Positions 55,101 through 64,000 of a stretch of DNA of 64,000 bases are shown one piece after another; the stretch's first letter is position 1, and each line of letters opens with the position of its first letter. The notes under the pieces are model-generated. The model had not been told where the DNA came from and did not search any database. It was given only the letters and a program-made list of their open reading frames with translations. The stretch spans positions 1 to 64,000 of the forward strand of contig JANXCT010000008.1 of assembly GCA_025059875.1 (NCBI GenBank). The letters run 5' to 3'. This stretch comes from Candidatus Kapaibacterium sp. GTDB lineage: Bacteria; Bacteroidota; Ignavibacteria; Kapaibacteriales; HRBIN21. The translations under genes and the position numbers were made by a program.

Positions 55101-56267
55101 ATGAGCCTCCTCTGGGGAGGGATGTGGATTGCGGCGCTGGGCCTCTGTCAACCTGTGGCAGCAATTCCGACCTTTACGCTGCTGACAAGCAACCGATGCA
55201 TCGCTTGCCACGTTAGCCCAACTGGCGGGGGCCTTCGGAGCGAGCTGGGATGGTACACAATGCACGACGTTGGGCTCTTCCAGTGGCGTCAACTCGGACT
55301 CGGCTGGCTAGAAGAGCGGTGGCGACAGCAGGGAAACGGCTTCTGGGGAGGGCGCCTGCTACTCGGGGTTGATGCCCGTCTACAGGGCTTCCAATCTCAC
55401 AATCCAACCCTCCAGCCCCGATGGCGCCTCTTCCCGATGCAGGGTGCGCTCCACATCGGAGTCCAGCCAATCAAGGCGGTATCGGTCGAAGCGACCCTTA
55501 ACGGCGGCCGCCTCGTCTTCCCTGGCCAGCAGCGATGGAGCGGCTCCGCCACCCTCCAGCCACTACCAGTACTACCACAGCTCCGGGTAGGATTCTTCCA
55601 ACCAGCGGTGGGTCTGCGCTACGACGACCATACGATGCTTACCCGGCGCCTGCCGGGAGCGCGTTACGACTCGCCGCAGGAGACTTACCTCCTGGCACCG
55701 AACTTCGCGCAGTGGGGCACACACCTACAGTGGTTCTCGCTCCCTTGGCTCTCGCTGACGGCCGGTGTCTTTCGAGCAGGAGCCCTAGCAGACGTTAGAC
55801 TGCGTAGCCCTACGGGACAGAGTCCTCTCACAGCTGCTTCCCAACTGGTATGGAACGGACACCTTTGGCTGACACCAAGTGCTACCCTATGGAACTTTTC
55901 GCTGGGAGCCTCGTGGCTGGGTAACCGCGATTTCGATCTCTGGAATGCCTTTGCTGGAACTGGCTGGATTGACCGCTTCGCCATCTGGGCAGAAGCTAGC
56001 ATACTGCGGGCTCCTGTACTGTGCCGCTGGACGATTTCGGCAGAGGCCAGCCTCTGGCTCTGGAATGCTGTCCTGCCTTACTTCCGTGCTGAACATGGAG
56101 CCGTCACGGAACCAGCCTTCGCAGCAACCCCGTATACGACGCAACTCGTGCTTGGAGCCCAGCTCTTCGTACTCCCGTTCGTGGAGGTACGTCCAGAGTA
56201 CCGATGGGCGGATACTGAAGCTTACCGCAGTGGGAGAGTTGCCGTCCAGCTCCATGTGTTCTATTGA
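55101..56267 (+). CDS. outer-membrane barrel with an N-terminal CxxCH heme motif
   Basis: 388 residues. Signal peptide (LLWGGMWIAALGLCQPVAA), then TSNRCIACHVSPTGGGLR, a c-type heme-binding CIACH near residue 40, then a long run of alternating aromatic beta-strands ending HVFY, typical of a barrel. A heme at the mouth of a porin-like barrel suggests electron transfer across the outer membrane or a heme sensor; this is inferred. The ATG at 55101 begins the signal peptide better than the in-frame 55074. Confidence 0.72.
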   Translation: MSLLWGGMWIAALGLCQPVAAIPTFTLLTSNRCIACHVSPTGGGLRSELGWYTMHDVGLFQWRQLGLGWLEERWRQQGNGFWGGRLLLGVDARLQGFQSHNPTLQPRWRLFPMQGALHIGVQPIKAVSVEATLNGGRLVFPGQQRWSGSATLQPLPVLPQLRVGFFQPAVGLRYDDHTMLTRRLPGARYDSPQETYLLAPNFAQWGTHLQWFSLPWLSLTAGVFRAGALADVRLRSPTGQSPLTAASQLVWNGHLWLTPSATLWNFSLGASWLGNRDFDLWNAFAGTGWIDRFAIWAEASILRAPVLCRWTISAEASLWLWNAVLPYFRAEHGAVTEPAFAATPYTTQLVLGAQLFVLPFVEVRPEYRWADTEAYRSGRVAVQLHVFY

Positions 56268-56279
56268 GGCAGCGCAACG

Positions 56280-56579
56280 ATGCGAGGGTGGAAACTTCTA
56301 CAGTGTCTTGGTGTGCTCGTCGCTATATCCACCATCTCCCTTTGGCTGCTCCATGGCAGGCACATCTTCACGAAGGACCGACAAATGGTCATCTACCGCG
56401 AAGCTGACCCTATCTTTGGCACAACGCGTGAGCGTGTAGAGTGGAGACCAGACTTCCGGCTAGGTTTAGATGTTGCCGGTCCACTAGTTGTGGCCGGCAT
56501 CGGGGCGTGGCTGTTTGGCTGGTGGCGACAACGACAGCACCGGCTAGCAATGTCCCATAAGGATGGCGATACCTCATGA
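56280..56579 (+). CDS. small membrane protein in the redox cluster
   Basis: 99 residues, two membrane helices (about 8-25 and 63-82) around an outside loop rich in charged residues. It begins 12 bases after the barrel gene and overlaps yceI by four bases (ATGA). No family recognised. Confidence 0.6.
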   Translation: MRGWKLLQCLGVLVAISTISLWLLHGRHIFTKDRQMVIYREADPIFGTTRERVEWRPDFRLGLDVAGPLVVAGIGAWLFGWWRQRQHRLAMSHKDGDTS

Positions 56580-57256
56580 CAGTCCGTCTGATCAGCTGCT
56601 TGCTAACGGGCCTTCTCGCTTTGTCCTCTACTACCTCTGCCGCAACTCGGCTCCCCCTTCCCGTCAATCAGAAGAAGACCGTAACCCTATCGAACAATGT
56701 TGGCCCCAACCTGTGCAAATTCCTAAGCTCGGCCCCACTCGAAGAGTTTGAGGGAACCGCAGACGGTATCTCTGGCAGCTTTACGGTTGACCCTTCCAAC
56801 TTAGAAGCAACCTCGGGTCGTATTCAGGTGACAGTGGCTAGCATGCGCACCGGAATCACCCGCCGGGACGAACACCTCCGGAGCCCTGAGTGGCTAGATG
56901 CCGAGCGATACCCTACCATCAGCTTCGACGTCCGGGAGCTCAAAGAGGTCCGGATTACTGAGCAGAGTCGAGACCGAGCCACCCTCACGGCAAAGGCCGT
57001 TGGGACCTTCACTCTGCATGGTGTATCGAAACCGATGGAGCTCCCTATCACACTAACCTACGTGCTGGAGAATCTCGAGACACGGAAACGGGCCCCTGGG
57101 GACTTCGTCATGGTGCAGAGCGAGTTTACTATCTCGCTGCGCGACTTCAACATCCGCGGGCGTCAAGGGATCGTTGGAAGCCGTGTCGGAGAGACGATTC
57201 GCGTCTGGGTAACCCTCTATGGCTCGACCGCAGCTAGTCCAACAGGCACTCGGTAG
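56576..57256 (+). CDS. YceI-family exported protein
   Basis: 226 residues with a signal peptide (LISCLLTGLLALSSTTSA). The YceI lipocalin-like barrel shows FEGTADGISGSFTVD, RRDEHLRSPEWLDAERYPTI, GTFTLHGVSKPMELPITL and FTISLRDFNIRG. Family members bind isoprenoid quinones or lipids in the periplasm, which fits its redox neighbours. Confidence 0.88.
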   Translation: MTVRLISCLLTGLLALSSTTSAATRLPLPVNQKKTVTLSNNVGPNLCKFLSSAPLEEFEGTADGISGSFTVDPSNLEATSGRIQVTVASMRTGITRRDEHLRSPEWLDAERYPTISFDVRELKEVRITEQSRDRATLTAKAVGTFTLHGVSKPMELPITLTYVLENLETRKRAPGDFVMVQSEFTISLRDFNIRGRQGIVGSRVGETIRVWVTLYGSTAASPTGTR

Positions 57257-57260
57257 GCCG

Positions 57261-57728
57261 ATGTGCAGGGAGACCTCTGCTGACCGACGCCAATTCCTGC
57301 AGGTAACCGCAGCAGTTCTGGGGACAGGTCTATGCCTACCGGCACTTCTCAACTGGCTATCCGGTTGCGTCTCCGAAACCAAACAAGCAACAGAGCCGAG
57401 CGGGACAGTAGAACTGGACCTGTCTAGCGTCCCAGAGCTGCAGCAGGTCGGCGGGGCAGTGAAGAAGCCCTTTGAGCCCTACAACAATGGGCGCAACGTG
57501 CTCATCATTCGACTGGGGCAGATGGAGTTCGTTGCCTTTTCGGTAGCCTGCCCCCACGCGAACTGTGACGTCGGCTACCCCACTGGGGACGTCATACCGT
57601 GCCCTTGTCACGGTGCTCAGTTTGCCGTGCGGGACGGCCGGGTACTGCGAGGACCAGCAGAGCGCCCTCTGCGGCGCTTCCCCTGCGAATATGATGCTGC
57701 CCGCAATGTTCTACGGATAACCTTCTAA
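57261..57728 (+). CDS. Rieske [2Fe-2S] protein with Tat signal
   Basis: 155 residues. Twin-arginine signal DRRQFLQVTAAVLGTG, then the Rieske cluster sites: CPHANCDVGY (Cys, His and a further Cys) and CPCHGAQF (Cys and His), ending RGPAERPLRRFPCEYD. ATG 57261 lies 5 bases after yceI. No cytochrome b is adjacent, so it is not a standard bc1/b6f operon; it may serve an alternative complex or the surface electron chain. Confidence 0.88.
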   Translation: MCRETSADRRQFLQVTAAVLGTGLCLPALLNWLSGCVSETKQATEPSGTVELDLSSVPELQQVGGAVKKPFEPYNNGRNVLIIRLGQMEFVAFSVACPHANCDVGYPTGDVIPCPCHGAQFAVRDGRVLRGPAERPLRRFPCEYDAARNVLRITF

Positions 57729-57760
57729 AGCGTCCGTATCACAGCTAGCCGGAGATGACC

Positions 57761-60256
57761 ATGACTGCTCTCCTACTCTGCCTCCTTGGCTGGGGAATCT
57801 ACTCTGCAGCCGGCTACTCCTCTGGCACCGTCGGCATGACAACCTCGGGTTGCACCTGTCATGGTACCAGCTCGTCTGCAACGACACTGACCGCTCAGAG
57901 TAGTACCGGGAGCTTCCGTACCCGTCCGGGACAGACGCTGAACCTGACCGTCATCGTCGCCCACAGCACTCAGTCTGCCGCTGGAGTCAACATCGCCGTA
58001 CATAATCAGTTTGGGCAGAACGCTGGAAGCCTTTCACCTGGCTCTGGTTCTGGACTGCAACTGTCCAATAACGAGCTTACCCATACTCAGCCGAAGACAA
58101 TGAGCGGCGGACAGGCCTCTTTCAACTTCTCATGGACAGCACCCACGACACCGGGAACGTATACCCTACGCGCCGTTGGGAACGCTGTCAACGGTAACGG
58201 AAATACTAATGGCGACGCATGGAACTTCATGACCCCAGTTACCCTCACTGTTGCTGGCATCACTGTACTAGAGCCCAATGGCGGAGAGACATGGTGCGCT
58301 GGTAGTACCCGAACCATCCGCTGGAACAGCACAGGCGTAGACTACGTTACCATAGAGCTCTCCTCGAATGGCGGACAGACCTGGACAACGCTCGCAACGA
58401 ACGTCCCGGCCTCTTCCGGTAGCTGGAGCTGGACGATCCCATCGAACCAGCAGCCAGGTTCCCAGTACCGCATCCGCATATCCGACGCCTCAGATGCACA
58501 GCTCTTCGACGGCAGCGATGGCAACTTCTCCATCAGCGGTCCACCGCAGATTACCCAGCAGCCGCAGCAGCCACAGCCTGTCTGTGAGGGCACTCCTGTT
58601 ACCCTTAGTGTTGTCGCCCAGGGTACTGGACTGAGCTACCAATGGCGCCTCAACGGCCAGAACATTCCTGGGGCCACGACGGCAACCTACCAGTTCACCG
58701 CTACGACCAGTACTGCTGGCGTCTACGACGTCGTGGTGAGCAATGTCTGCGGTTCGGTCACGAGCGACACGGTACGCCTAACAGTGAAGGAGCGTCCTCG
58801 CATCACACAGCACCCACAATCGCTCACCGTCTGCACCGGCCAACAGGCGATCTTTCGGGTGACAGCCACAGGGACCAACCTCCGCTACCAGTGGCGAAAG
58901 AACGGCACTCCTATTCCGGGAGCCACGACAGCAACGTACACAATTGCCTCCGTCCAACCAGCGGACTCCGGGCTTTACGATGTCGTCGTCTCTGGCGACT
59001 GTGAGCCCCCTGCCTACAGCATGCAAGCCAGACTAACCGTCGTAGAGCCACCCGTCATCACAGAACATCCCCAATCTCAGACAGTCCGCGTGGGCCAGTC
59101 TGTTACCTTCCGCGTGGGAGCCCGTGGAGTGGAGCTACAGTACCAGTGGCGCAAGAACGGGGTTGCGATTGCTGGAGCAACGCGTCCGGAATACACCATC
59201 ACCGCTGCTCAACTCTCGGACGCTGGCTCTTACGACTGCGTAGTCTGGAACAGTTGTGGCCAGACAGTCAGCCGAGCAGCACAATTGACTGTTAGGCAGC
59301 CGGGCCAGCCTGTACTGGCACTGCGGCAATCGTCCGTGGACTTCGGAACGCGAGAGCTCGGGGATAGCGTTGCTGTAGAGCTGCAAGGTGTTGTCTACAA
59401 TGCTGGCGATGATACACTCCGCGTCACGGCTGTTAGTGTCGTAGGTCCACATGCCGCTGACTTCCGACTTCTCAGTGGTGGTGGCAGCTTCACTCTAGCG
59501 CCGCAGCAGGAGCGAACTCTGGCGATTGCCTTCATCCCCAGAGCTTCAGGCGAGCGCACAGCAGAGATCCAGTTTACAGCAAACGTCAGCACACCTCCCA
59601 GCCTTGCCCTGCGTGGCGTAGGTGCAGTCCCGTGGCTCCTCGCTAGCCCGGCCCTCCTAGACTTCGACACCGTAATGCTCGGCACGCGCAAGGAGCTGTC
59701 ACTGAGGCTGATCAACCCCGGACCACTGAGAGTCTCCATCACAGAGCTCTCGCTCGGCGTGTCAGCCCATATGGCGTTTGGACTCGTCAATCCTCCCCAG
59801 ACGCCTGTGGCACTCGACTCCGGGCAGAGCCTTGAGCTGACTCTGCGGTTTGCCCCCATCAACGAGGGCACCTTCTACCAACTCCTGGAGGTGGCATACG
59901 CCGGCAACTTCCGCAGTGACACCTTGCGCGTAGAGATTCGAGGAGTTGGAAAGCAGCCTGCCAGCGTGCAGGAGGAGCTCCTACTAGGAATCGTACTCCG
60001 TGTCCTCCCGAACCCCAGTGCTGAGGTCTTCACTGTGGCGTATACCCTACCCAAGACCACACGGCTCTTCGCCGCTGAAGTCGTGACGAGTGAAGGGAGG
60101 AGGATTCGCCAACTCCCAATAGAGCACCCCACCCAAGGCATCCTGAGATGGGATGGGCGTACAGACTCAGGGGACCTCTGTGCCTCAGGACAATACTGGC
60201 TGCGCCTCTCCCTTGGACACCGCCAGTATGCTATCCCGCTGCTCCTCCAGCGGTGA
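57761..60256 (+). CDS. large T9SS-exported protein with choice-of-anchor V and Ig-like domains
   Basis: About 831 residues. Signal peptide, then a choice-of-anchor-V-like domain beginning GMTTSGCTCHG (a CxCH in place of the usual CxxCH; heme binding uncertain), a Kre9-like domain (LEPNGGETWCAGSTRTIRW, about 170-260), three Ig-like repeats with QWRLNGQNIPGATTATY, QWRKNGTPIPGATTATY and QWRKNGVAIAGATRPEY (about 265-515), HYDIN/ASH-type domains (about 520-725) and a T9SS tail (VLPNPSAEVFTVAYTLPKTT ... GQYWLRL). Start: GGAG 6 bases before ATG 57761. Probably surface-bound. Confidence 0.82.
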   Translation: MTALLLCLLGWGIYSAAGYSSGTVGMTTSGCTCHGTSSSATTLTAQSSTGSFRTRPGQTLNLTVIVAHSTQSAAGVNIAVHNQFGQNAGSLSPGSGSGLQLSNNELTHTQPKTMSGGQASFNFSWTAPTTPGTYTLRAVGNAVNGNGNTNGDAWNFMTPVTLTVAGITVLEPNGGETWCAGSTRTIRWNSTGVDYVTIELSSNGGQTWTTLATNVPASSGSWSWTIPSNQQPGSQYRIRISDASDAQLFDGSDGNFSISGPPQITQQPQQPQPVCEGTPVTLSVVAQGTGLSYQWRLNGQNIPGATTATYQFTATTSTAGVYDVVVSNVCGSVTSDTVRLTVKERPRITQHPQSLTVCTGQQAIFRVTATGTNLRYQWRKNGTPIPGATTATYTIASVQPADSGLYDVVVSGDCEPPAYSMQARLTVVEPPVITEHPQSQTVRVGQSVTFRVGARGVELQYQWRKNGVAIAGATRPEYTITAAQLSDAGSYDCVVWNSCGQTVSRAAQLTVRQPGQPVLALRQSSVDFGTRELGDSVAVELQGVVYNAGDDTLRVTAVSVVGPHAADFRLLSGGGSFTLAPQQERTLAIAFIPRASGERTAEIQFTANVSTPPSLALRGVGAVPWLLASPALLDFDTVMLGTRKELSLRLINPGPLRVSITELSLGVSAHMAFGLVNPPQTPVALDSGQSLELTLRFAPINEGTFYQLLEVAYAGNFRSDTLRVEIRGVGKQPASVQEELLLGIVLRVLPNPSAEVFTVAYTLPKTTRLFAAEVVTSEGRRIRQLPIEHPTQGILRWDGRTDSGDLCASGQYWLRLSLGHRQYAIPLLLQR

Positions 60257-60284
60257 GAGTAGGGTCTCCTGGAAAGCTATGGCT

Positions 60285-60334
60285 GCCCAGAGAGGCAAAG
60301 CACTACGGTTGACGCCACAATAGCCCCTCTGGGC
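60285..60334 (+). repeat. inverted repeat between the surface-protein gene and rpoD
   Basis: GCCCAGAG (60285-60292) pairs perfectly with CTCTGGGC (60327-60334) across a 34-base loop. It could terminate the upstream gene or shape the rpoD leader. Confidence 0.4.
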
Positions 60335-60397
60335 GGTCGTCCTATTGGCATGCTCTGAAGCTCCGATGGCCTGTTCCACCAGCTGAGAGTAGTGCCC

Positions 60398-61261
60398 ATG
60401 CGCATTACGAAACAGTATACGAATCGCGAAAGCCCGTCATTAGACCGGTACCTGCAGGAGATCGGGAAGTATGAGCTCCTGACTCCAGAAGAGGAAATCG
60501 AGCTAGCACGGCAGATCAAGCGCGGTGGACCGGAGGGCGAGCGAGCCCTTGAGAAGCTTGTGAAAGCCAACTTGCGCTTCGTCGTCAGTGTAGCGAAGCA
60601 GTACCAGAACCAGGGACTTTCGCTCGGAGATCTCATCAACGAGGGCAACCTTGGGCTCATCAAGGCAGCCCGTCGGTTCGACGAGACACGCGGCTTCAAG
60701 TTCATCTCCTACGCCGTGTGGTGGATACGGCAGTCCATCCTGCAGGCATTGGCGGAACAGGCCCGTCTGATTCGCCTGCCACTCAACCGAGTCGGGGCAC
60801 TAAACAAGATCAGCCGCAAGTACAGCGAGCTCGAGCAGATCTATGAGCGAGAGCCTACCCCGGCTGAGCTGGCACAAGAGCTGGACATGAACCCCGAAGA
60901 AGTCGCTGAAACCCTACGCCTGGCTGGCAGGCACCTCTCCGTTGATGCCCCATTTGTACAGGGCGAAGACAGCCGCTTACTGGACATCCTGCCCAACGAG
61001 GATGAACCCGACCCCGACGAGCCAACGATGCAGGAATCGCTGCGGCAGGAGATCCGGGCACTGCTCAACCGCTTACCGAAGCGTGAAGCAGAGATCCTCC
61101 GCTACTCCTTCGGCCTGGACGGCTATCCGCAGCTGACGATAGAAGAGATTGGCGAGAAGTTCAACCTAACTCGCGAGCGAGTCCGCCAGATTCGTGAGAA
61201 AGCTCTCCGCCGCCTGAAGCACATGAGACAGGTGCAAGAGCTGCGCATCTACCTCGGCTGA
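60398..61261 (+). CDS. rpoD: primary sigma factor RpoD/SigA (short, Bacteroidota type)
   Basis: 287 residues without region 1.1. [20 protein letters not shown] begins region 1.2; region 2 has [17 protein letters not shown] and [14 protein letters not shown]; region 3 [13 protein letters not shown]; region 4 has [20 protein letters not shown] then [18 protein letters not shown]. This short form with TNRES start is typical of Bacteroidota, whose promoters carry TAnnTTTG. ATG 60398 fits that start; GTG 60392 is also in frame. Confidence 0.94.
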   Translation: MRITKQYTNRESPSLDRYLQEIGKYELLTPEEEIELARQIKRGGPEGERALEKLVKANLRFVVSVAKQYQNQGLSLGDLINEGNLGLIKAARRFDETRGFKFISYAVWWIRQSILQALAEQARLIRLPLNRVGALNKISRKYSELEQIYEREPTPAELAQELDMNPEEVAETLRLAGRHLSVDAPFVQGEDSRLLDILPNEDEPDPDEPTMQESLRQEIRALLNRLPKREAEILRYSFGLDGYPQLTIEEIGEKFNLTRERVRQIREKALRRLKHMRQVQELRIYLG

Positions 61262-61294
61262 GCCGAGGGAGAAGGGCACAAGTGGGCAGTGCAG

Positions 61295-62194
61295 ATGGAT
61301 AGTCTCCCCCTCATCTCCCTACCGGTCCTCTCGCAGGTACCGCCACGGACGCTGCGCCCGGAGTGGTTGAAGGTGCGCGCTCCTGGAGGCGAGAACTACG
61401 TCCGTCTCAAGCGGATGATGCGGGCGAAGTCACTCCATACGGTCTGCGAGGAGGCCCGATGCCCCAACATCGCTGAATGCTGGGGTGCTGGCACAGCAAC
61501 GTTCATGATTCTGGGCGACATCTGCACCCGTTCCTGTGGCTTCTGCGCTGTCAAGACAGGCCGCCCGCTGCCGGTTGACCCCGATGAACCACGGCGTGTC
61601 GCAGAGGCAGTCCGCCAGATGCGCATTCGCCATGCTGTCATCACTTCCGTCAATCGAGATGAGCTGCCCGATGGCGGCGCCATCTGGTTTGCTCGCACCA
61701 TTCAGGAGATTCGCCGCCTCTGCCCTGGGGTCACCGTGGAAGTCCTCATCCCCGACTTCAAGGGCAAGAAGGAAGCGCTCCAGTTAGTCATTGACGCTCG
61801 ACCTGATATCCTCGGGCACAACACCGAAACCGTTCCCCGCCTCTACCGACGCGTCCGCCCGCAGGGCAAGTACCACTGGACCCTGAGCGTCCTCCAAGAA
61901 GCGAAGTGCCAGGGCATGCGAACGAAGACGGGCCTCATGCTCGGGCTGGGCGAACGGCTGGAAGAGGTGGTAGCCGTCATGCAAGACCTCCGAAAGGTCG
62001 GGGTAGACATCCTAACCCTCGGACAGTACCTGCAACCGACTCCTAACCACCTACCAGTGGAGCGGTACGTCACGCCTCAAGAGTTCGATGAGCTCCGCCG
62101 AATTGGCCTAGAGATGGGGTTTGAGCACGTGGAGGCTGGGCCCCTTGTGCGAAGTTCCTACCACGCCGAGCGCCACGTAGCACAACCTCGATAA
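61295..62194 (+). CDS. lipA: lipoyl synthase
   Basis: Radical-SAM enzyme inserting sulfur into octanoyl groups. Auxiliary cluster Cys in [15 protein letters not shown], radical-SAM [10 protein letters not shown], and RSSYHAERH at the C-terminus (auxiliary cluster Ser). About 299 residues, normal. Start ATG 61295 or GTG 61289. It follows rpoD by about 33 bases. Confidence 0.95.
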   Translation: MDSLPLISLPVLSQVPPRTLRPEWLKVRAPGGENYVRLKRMMRAKSLHTVCEEARCPNIAECWGAGTATFMILGDICTRSCGFCAVKTGRPLPVDPDEPRRVAEAVRQMRIRHAVITSVNRDELPDGGAIWFARTIQEIRRLCPGVTVEVLIPDFKGKKEALQLVIDARPDILGHNTETVPRLYRRVRPQGKYHWTLSVLQEAKCQGMRTKTGLMLGLGERLEEVVAVMQDLRKVGVDILTLGQYLQPTPNHLPVERYVTPQEFDELRRIGLEMGFEHVEAGPLVRSSYHAERHVAQPR

Positions 62195-62229
62195 TCGAAC
62201 ATCGCTGTCACATCAAGCTGGACACCATC

Positions 62230-63042
62230 ATGCGGAGCTACATCACCGCCGCTAAGGTCGCGCTCTCATGGAGCCCTCTGCTACTTGCCCAACCCGACAC
62301 TTTCCATGCCGTCTGGGACAGCCTACTCCAGCGGTATGTCTGGGCAGGGCGAGTCAACGCCTTCGGAATTGCGCGAGAACCCAGCTTTCGGGCATACCTA
62401 GACTCACTGGCCGTGGCAGTGCCAGAGCAAGGCCCACGGGAATCCCAAATGGCCTTCTGGCTCAATGCCCACAATGCCTGTGTCGTTGCTGTGCTGGCGC
62501 GACATCCCGGATTGCGCTACGCTGGGGCATGGGACTCCCTGATGCGGCTCGATACCTTCTGCATCGCCGGCGAGGAGCATACTCTGCTAAGCCTCCGCGA
62601 CCGCCTGCGCCGCTTTGGAGATCCGCTCCTCCACTTCGGTGCCAGCGGCATCACGCAGGGCTTTCCTCCCTTGGCCCGCCGTGCCTTCACAGCAGCCAAT
62701 CTCCAGCGCCGACTCCGTGAGAATGCCCGCGCCTTCTTGCGCTCCCCACGCGGCTGCGTCCTGGATGTGGAAAGCAACACGCTCTGGCTCTCCCCACTCT
62801 TTGCCTGGTATCGCGCGGACTTTGAGCGTGATGGACGCACCCTCCTCCATTTCGTGGCTGACTACGCCGAGCCAACTGTAGCGGCCTACATCGCCGCCCG
62901 GCAGCGCGAGCTCCGCATAGACTTCCTGGAGCTGGACCGGCACACAATCGCCCGCTTCGGACCGGTGACGACTTCACGCATCAATCCCCTGGAGACCCGC
63001 TCTGAACAAAAGCTACGTCGTGGCAGCCGCAAGCGGCGGTGA
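62230..63042 (+). CDS. DUF547 family exported protein
   Basis: 270 residues. The N-terminus resembles a signal peptide (AAKVALSWSPLLLA). FWLNAHNACVVAVLARHPGLR and GCVLDVESNTLWLSPLFAWYRADF are DUF547 motifs; the family has a papain-like look but no proven activity. The C-terminus is very basic (EQKLRRGSRKRR). Confidence 0.82.
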   Translation: MRSYITAAKVALSWSPLLLAQPDTFHAVWDSLLQRYVWAGRVNAFGIAREPSFRAYLDSLAVAVPEQGPRESQMAFWLNAHNACVVAVLARHPGLRYAGAWDSLMRLDTFCIAGEEHTLLSLRDRLRRFGDPLLHFGASGITQGFPPLARRAFTAANLQRRLRENARAFLRSPRGCVLDVESNTLWLSPLFAWYRADFERDGRTLLHFVADYAEPTVAAYIAARQRELRIDFLELDRHTIARFGPVTTSRINPLETRSEQKLRRGSRKRR

Positions 63043-63058
63043 CAGAGCAGACAGAAGC

Positions 63059-63859
63059 TCACGACACGCTCCCTGGCCAAGAATCCTGCAGTGGCTCTTC
63101 AAGACTTGCGGTGCGCACTCCCTCGTGCCCTAGCCAGATTCCCATTGTCGGGATTCCAAGCGGCGTCAGTGCCAGAAAGGCTTCTGCGTACCGCACTCCA
63201 ACCCGAGAGCCGAAGTAGCGCGCCCGCAGCTCCAACAGTTCCCAGAACTCCGGTCGCGAGAGCACCGTCTCAGGCTCACCCTCAGGGGAGACCCCCGGAA
63301 CGTACACCTGCGATGCATGTGCCTGTACAGCGCGCACCTTTTCGGCGTACACGTCGCTGATGTCCACGTAGAAAGTCGGCTGGAACTCGTAAGCCTGCAT
63401 GTAGCAGAACAGCAGTGGCGGACGGTACGGCTGCTGCGGCTGCCCGTCCATTCCGTACGTGACTAGCTTTGCTAAGCCACTGTGGAACCACGCCGCACGC
63501 ACCAGTCGGTGGACCTGTTCGTGATCTGGATGCCGCTCAAACGGTGGCGGGAAGAGCACGATGCGTGGGCGATAGTGCCGAAAGAGCCTCGCCAGTGCCT
63601 CGATCGCCTCCGGTGTTGGAGCAACATAACCATCGGGAAGCCCCAGGTTTTCGCGCGCAACAGCCCCAATGATGGCGGCCGCCTGCGCCGCTTCCCGAGC
63701 CCGGACCTCTACCGTCCCCCGGCTTCCTAGCTCACCACGTGTACAGTCCACAATTGCCACTCGCCAGCCCTCACGGACAAGCTTGATGAGCGTACCACCA
63801 CAGGACATCTCCACATCGTCAGGGTGGGCTCCAACGGCCAGCACGTCTACGAGCTGCAT
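63059..63859 (-). CDS. bshB1: bacillithiol-type deacetylase BshB1 (PIG-L/LmbE family)
   Basis: 266 residues. AHPDDVEMSCGGTL carries the zinc ligands (His, Asp), with DCTRGELGSRGT and FPPPFERHPDHEQVHRLV downstream. BshB1 deacetylates GlcNAc-malate in bacillithiol synthesis, a thiol used by Bacteroidota. The start follows rpiB by 3 bases with GAGGG just before it. bshA and bshC are not in this window. Confidence 0.88.
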   Translation of the reverse strand: MQLVDVLAVGAHPDDVEMSCGGTLIKLVREGWRVAIVDCTRGELGSRGTVEVRAREAAQAAAIIGAVARENLGLPDGYVAPTPEAIEALARLFRHYRPRIVLFPPPFERHPDHEQVHRLVRAAWFHSGLAKLVTYGMDGQPQQPYRPPLLFCYMQAYEFQPTFYVDISDVYAEKVRAVQAHASQVYVPGVSPEGEPETVLSRPEFWELLELRARYFGSRVGVRYAEAFLALTPLGIPTMGIWLGHEGVRTASLEEPLQDSWPGSVS

Positions 63860-63862
63860 CCC

Positions 63863-64000
63863 TCAGCGCTCTGTCAGTTGGTGAATCTTGCCAACCCGCC
63901 GCTCATGCCGGCCCCCCTCAAAAGGGGTCTCCAAAAACACCTGCACGATCCTCCACGCCTGCTCAAACGGCATCAGCCGTGCTCCGAACGTGAGTACATT
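63863..64000 (-). CDS. rpiB: ribose-5-phosphate isomerase B (partial, N-terminus off window)
   Basis: The last 45 codons of a minus-strand gene entering from the right edge. NVLTFGARLMPFEQAWRIV then FLETPFEGGRHERRVGKIH match the C-terminus of RpiB/LacAB isomerases, which interconvert ribose-5-phosphate and ribulose-5-phosphate. Confidence 0.85.
   Translation of the reverse strand, partial: NVLTFGARLMPFEQAWRIVQVFLETPFEGGRHERRVGKIHQLTER

Overview
The window looks like a chromosomal segment of a Bacteroidota/Chlorobiota-lineage bacterium, closest in style to the Ignavibacteria/Kapabacteria group; that placement is inference from gene content. Pointers are: secreted proteins with a type IX secretion (T9SS) tail and a PorV/PorQ-like outer-membrane protein, a short primary sigma factor without region 1.1, promoter-like TAnnTTTG elements of the Bacteroidota type, a bacillithiol-type deacetylase, and a caa3/A1-type cytochrome oxidase operon with two subunit III genes. 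G+C is high (about 58 percent by eye). I see one tRNA, no rRNA, no CRISPR array and no insertion sequence.

Layout. 1-2.9 kb (-): a giant secreted beta-helix protein running off the left edge. 3.2-7.1 kb (+): valS and a thiolase. 6.9-13.5 kb (-): pheT, a coiled-coil gene, zapA, a structured RNA candidate, rny and rnz. 13.6-15.2 kb (+): tRNA-Thr, a small DNA-binding protein and rlmI. 15.3-24.4 kb (+): one long, tightly overlapping operon: an FlhF-like protein with damaged GTPase motifs, FlhG, a small membrane protein, a frameshifted sigma-28, an HDOD protein, a frameshifted histidine kinase, an unknown membrane protein, a small T9SS-tail protein, a PorV-like barrel and a cystathionine gamma-synthase-family enzyme. 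24.4-27.0 kb (-): rpmH-rnpA-yidD-yidC. 27.1-31.7 kb (-): cytochrome c oxidase. 31.9-34.4 kb (-): an MFS transporter and a MacB-type permease. 34.5-35.8 kb (+): a small membrane protein, secG and a DUF2459 protein.

35.8-41.3 kb is a visibly decaying accessory stretch: degenerate short repeats, a double glycosyltransferase/TPR gene with an internal amber codon and two compensating indels, a DUF354 gene, and an alpha/alpha-toroid gene broken by an exact 26-bp tandem duplication. 41.5-52.4 kb is mostly (-): histidine kinase, hisS, ptsN-like, a nucleotidyltransferase-phosphomutase fusion, an LptF/G permease, TPR protein, polyprenyl synthase and tatC. 52.5-63.0 kb (+): dnaA, a thioredoxin-TPR protein, then a surface/redox group (CxxCH-barrel protein, YceI, Rieske protein, a large T9SS-exported Ig-domain protein), then rpoD, lipA and a DUF547 protein. 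63.1-64 kb (-): bshB1 and the end of rpiB.

Housekeeping genes are intact throughout, whereas interrupted reading frames cluster in two places (17.4-21.8 kb and 36-41.3 kb). The most interesting targets are the flhF/flhG/fliA-headed operon that ends in T9SS-type genes, the disrupted surface-polysaccharide region, the redox/surface cluster at 55-60 kb, and the recurrent TAnnTTTG promoter element.
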